A stretch of 64,000 nucleotides of DNA from Oppiella nova. Lineage: Eukaryota; Arthropoda; Arachnida; Sarcoptiformes; Oppiidae. Positions 63,122 to 64,000 of the stretch are shown one piece after another (the first letter of the stretch is position 1; every line of letters begins with the position of its first letter). Where the stretch lies: assembly GCA_905397405.1 (NCBI GenBank), contig CAJPVJ010000004.1:98260-162259 (forward strand), read 5' to 3'. The notes beneath the pieces were generated by a model, which worked only from the letters and a program-made list of their open reading frames with translations, ran no database searches and was not told the DNA's origin. The translations under genes and the position numbers were made by a program.

Positions 63122-64000
63122 TTAAAATTTATAGCCATATTGGAGTCTTATGCCATTTTCACTATATTTTTTCGCGAACTGTCCTTCATAATTGACCGAA
63201 AACCCGTGGGTGTTGGCGATATCGACATTGAAACCAAAATTGATGATGCCTGTGTTCTGATTATTGGGAACATCTAAATAACCAGCATCTCCAGCAATCA
63301 GTGAGTTATTTGATATAAATGTTAATTTGCCCGCTTTATCATTATTTTTTAAACGGTTTTGCCATGCTAAGCTTGCATTTAAACTTAGAGATGTTGTATC
63401 CCATACGTTCCATTTTTGAGATATATCCAGACCGACAGTTGAAGATACACGGTCAATATTCGTTTTTTCACTATTTAGTGAATAGTATCCATTACTTTGT
63501 TGAATGGAATCATTTTCTAAGTAGTCGTATGCAACACCGATAAATGGTTCCATATATAGGTTATTGTGTTGCAATGCATAGCCCATCTCAGCGTTCAACT
63601 GATAAGTACGACCATTGTATTTTGCATTAAATTGACCATCATTCTGATCATTAAATCGTGATTTAACCTCATTACGTCCCAATGTACCACTGAAACGAAA
63701 ATTGATTTGATCAATTTGAGTCCCTATATAGATACCGAACTGATAATTATCGATTTTAGCATTGGCATTATTTTTGTTATTTAAATCTTTGCTATTAATG
63801 GCTGCCGTTATTCCGATTGCCCAATCTCCAAGTGTAGTATCTGCGCCTAAAGCTAGACCCTGCCTCTGAACATTATAATTATGCATCTTGGCATTGCTGA
63901 GATTATTCCATTCTCCCAGACGAGACTTGCTTTTTGAGTCTGAAAAATCTATCCAAGCATTATTACTGTTCTCCTGATTACGTTGAACATTGCGTAGACG
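63122..64000 (-). CDS. Autotransporter beta-barrel (partial, runs off the window)
   Basis: The C-terminal translocator domain of a type V autotransporter. The open frame continues past 63886 to the end of the window at 64000 with no stop, so the start and passenger lie outside. The barrel has alternating strands such as WAIGITAAINSKD, YQFGIYIGTQIDQINFRFSG, YMEPFIGVAYDYLEN and the terminal IRLQYGYKF ending in Phe. The upstream frame contains RLRNVQRNQENSNNAWIDF-type sequence typical of the linker strand before the barrel. Followed by the GDPD-fold gene after 21 bp, so the two may be co-transcribed. The passenger is unknown. Confidence 0.85.
   Translation of the reverse strand, partial: RLRNVQRNQENSNNAWIDFSDSKSKSRLGEWNNLSNAKMHNYNVQRQGLALGADTTLGDWAIGITAAINSKDLNNKNNANAKIDNYQFGIYIGTQIDQINFRFSGTLGRNEVKSRFNDQNDGQFNAKYNGRTYQLNAEMGYALQHNNLYMEPFIGVAYDYLENDSIQQSNGYYSLNSEKTNIDRVSSTVGLDISQKWNVWDTTSLSLNASLAWQNRLKNNDKAGKLTFISNNSLIAGDAGYLDVPNNQNTGIINFGFNVDIANTHGFSVNYEGQFAKKYSENGIRLQYGYKF

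Noticed and set aside
1-64000. CRISPR array, rRNA, tRNA or prophage genes
   Set aside because: No regularly spaced repeats, no tRNA-like or rRNA sequence and no phage structural genes were seen by eye.

Overview
The window looks like a chromosomal segment of an Acinetobacter species (Moraxellaceae, Gammaproteobacteria). It is AT-rich with compact intergenic spaces. Gene content and family resemblance fit that genus: a bacterial NadM, the sbp-cysTWA-cysB sulfate block, the mandelate/benzoate genes, a DcaP-like porin, and many FadL-, LysE- and LysR-type proteins. No rRNA, tRNA, CRISPR array or intact transposase was found. The species cannot be named from this sequence alone.

Layout. 0-10.5 kb: two DUF4377 lipoproteins, a LigB-type dioxygenase, rlmH, an M28 peptidase, xerC, a tandem GNAT pair, an Lrp/LysE divergent pair, and etfBA. 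10.5-20 kb: a zinc-ribbon membrane protein, an unusually long gyrA, a YqfO-like protein, a nitroreductase, an enoyl-CoA hydratase, nadM and a YceI protein. 20-27.5 kb: a LysR/GST/tautomerase/NTF2-like cluster ending in a MITE-like repeat, an ArgP-like/LysE-like pair, bcp, a DUF71 protein, queC-queE and dapD. 27.7-38.3 kb: two outer-membrane barrels, the sulfate uptake operon with its regulator, and pabC-mltG-tmk. 38.3-46.4 kb: a second, inverted MITE copy, a hotdog thioesterase, an uncharacterised protein, a deacetylase-fold enzyme, an AraC regulator, nadB and a Do-type periplasmic protease.

The main accessory region is about 46.47-59.71 kb. It encodes conversion of both mandelate enantiomers to benzoylformate (an FAD and an FMN dehydrogenase), decarboxylation to benzaldehyde (mdlC), oxidation to benzoate (aldehyde dehydrogenase), aromatic-acid import (AAHS-type MFS), a LysR regulator, the benzoate dioxygenase terminal oxygenase (benA, benB) and a DcaP-like porin. 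No benC or benD follows, so the oxygenase has no reductase in this window. The region is bracketed by a 250-bp direct repeat. The left copy is the 3' end and terminator of the Do protease gene. The right copy is a headless fragment of that gene, 17 mismatches diverged with no gaps by my hand count, at 59713-59962. This suggests the block entered by recombination next to the protease gene.

59.9-64 kb: a thioesterase, an AhpD-like/AraC divergent pair, a GDPD-fold protein that appears to have lost most of its catalytic residues, and the barrel end of an autotransporter that runs off the window.

The most notable observations are the protease-fragment-flanked catabolic island with orphan benAB, a pair of inverted MITEs (one supplying the C-terminus of a neighbouring gene), an extra segment in the GyrA C-terminal domain, and the degenerate GDPD beside an autotransporter.
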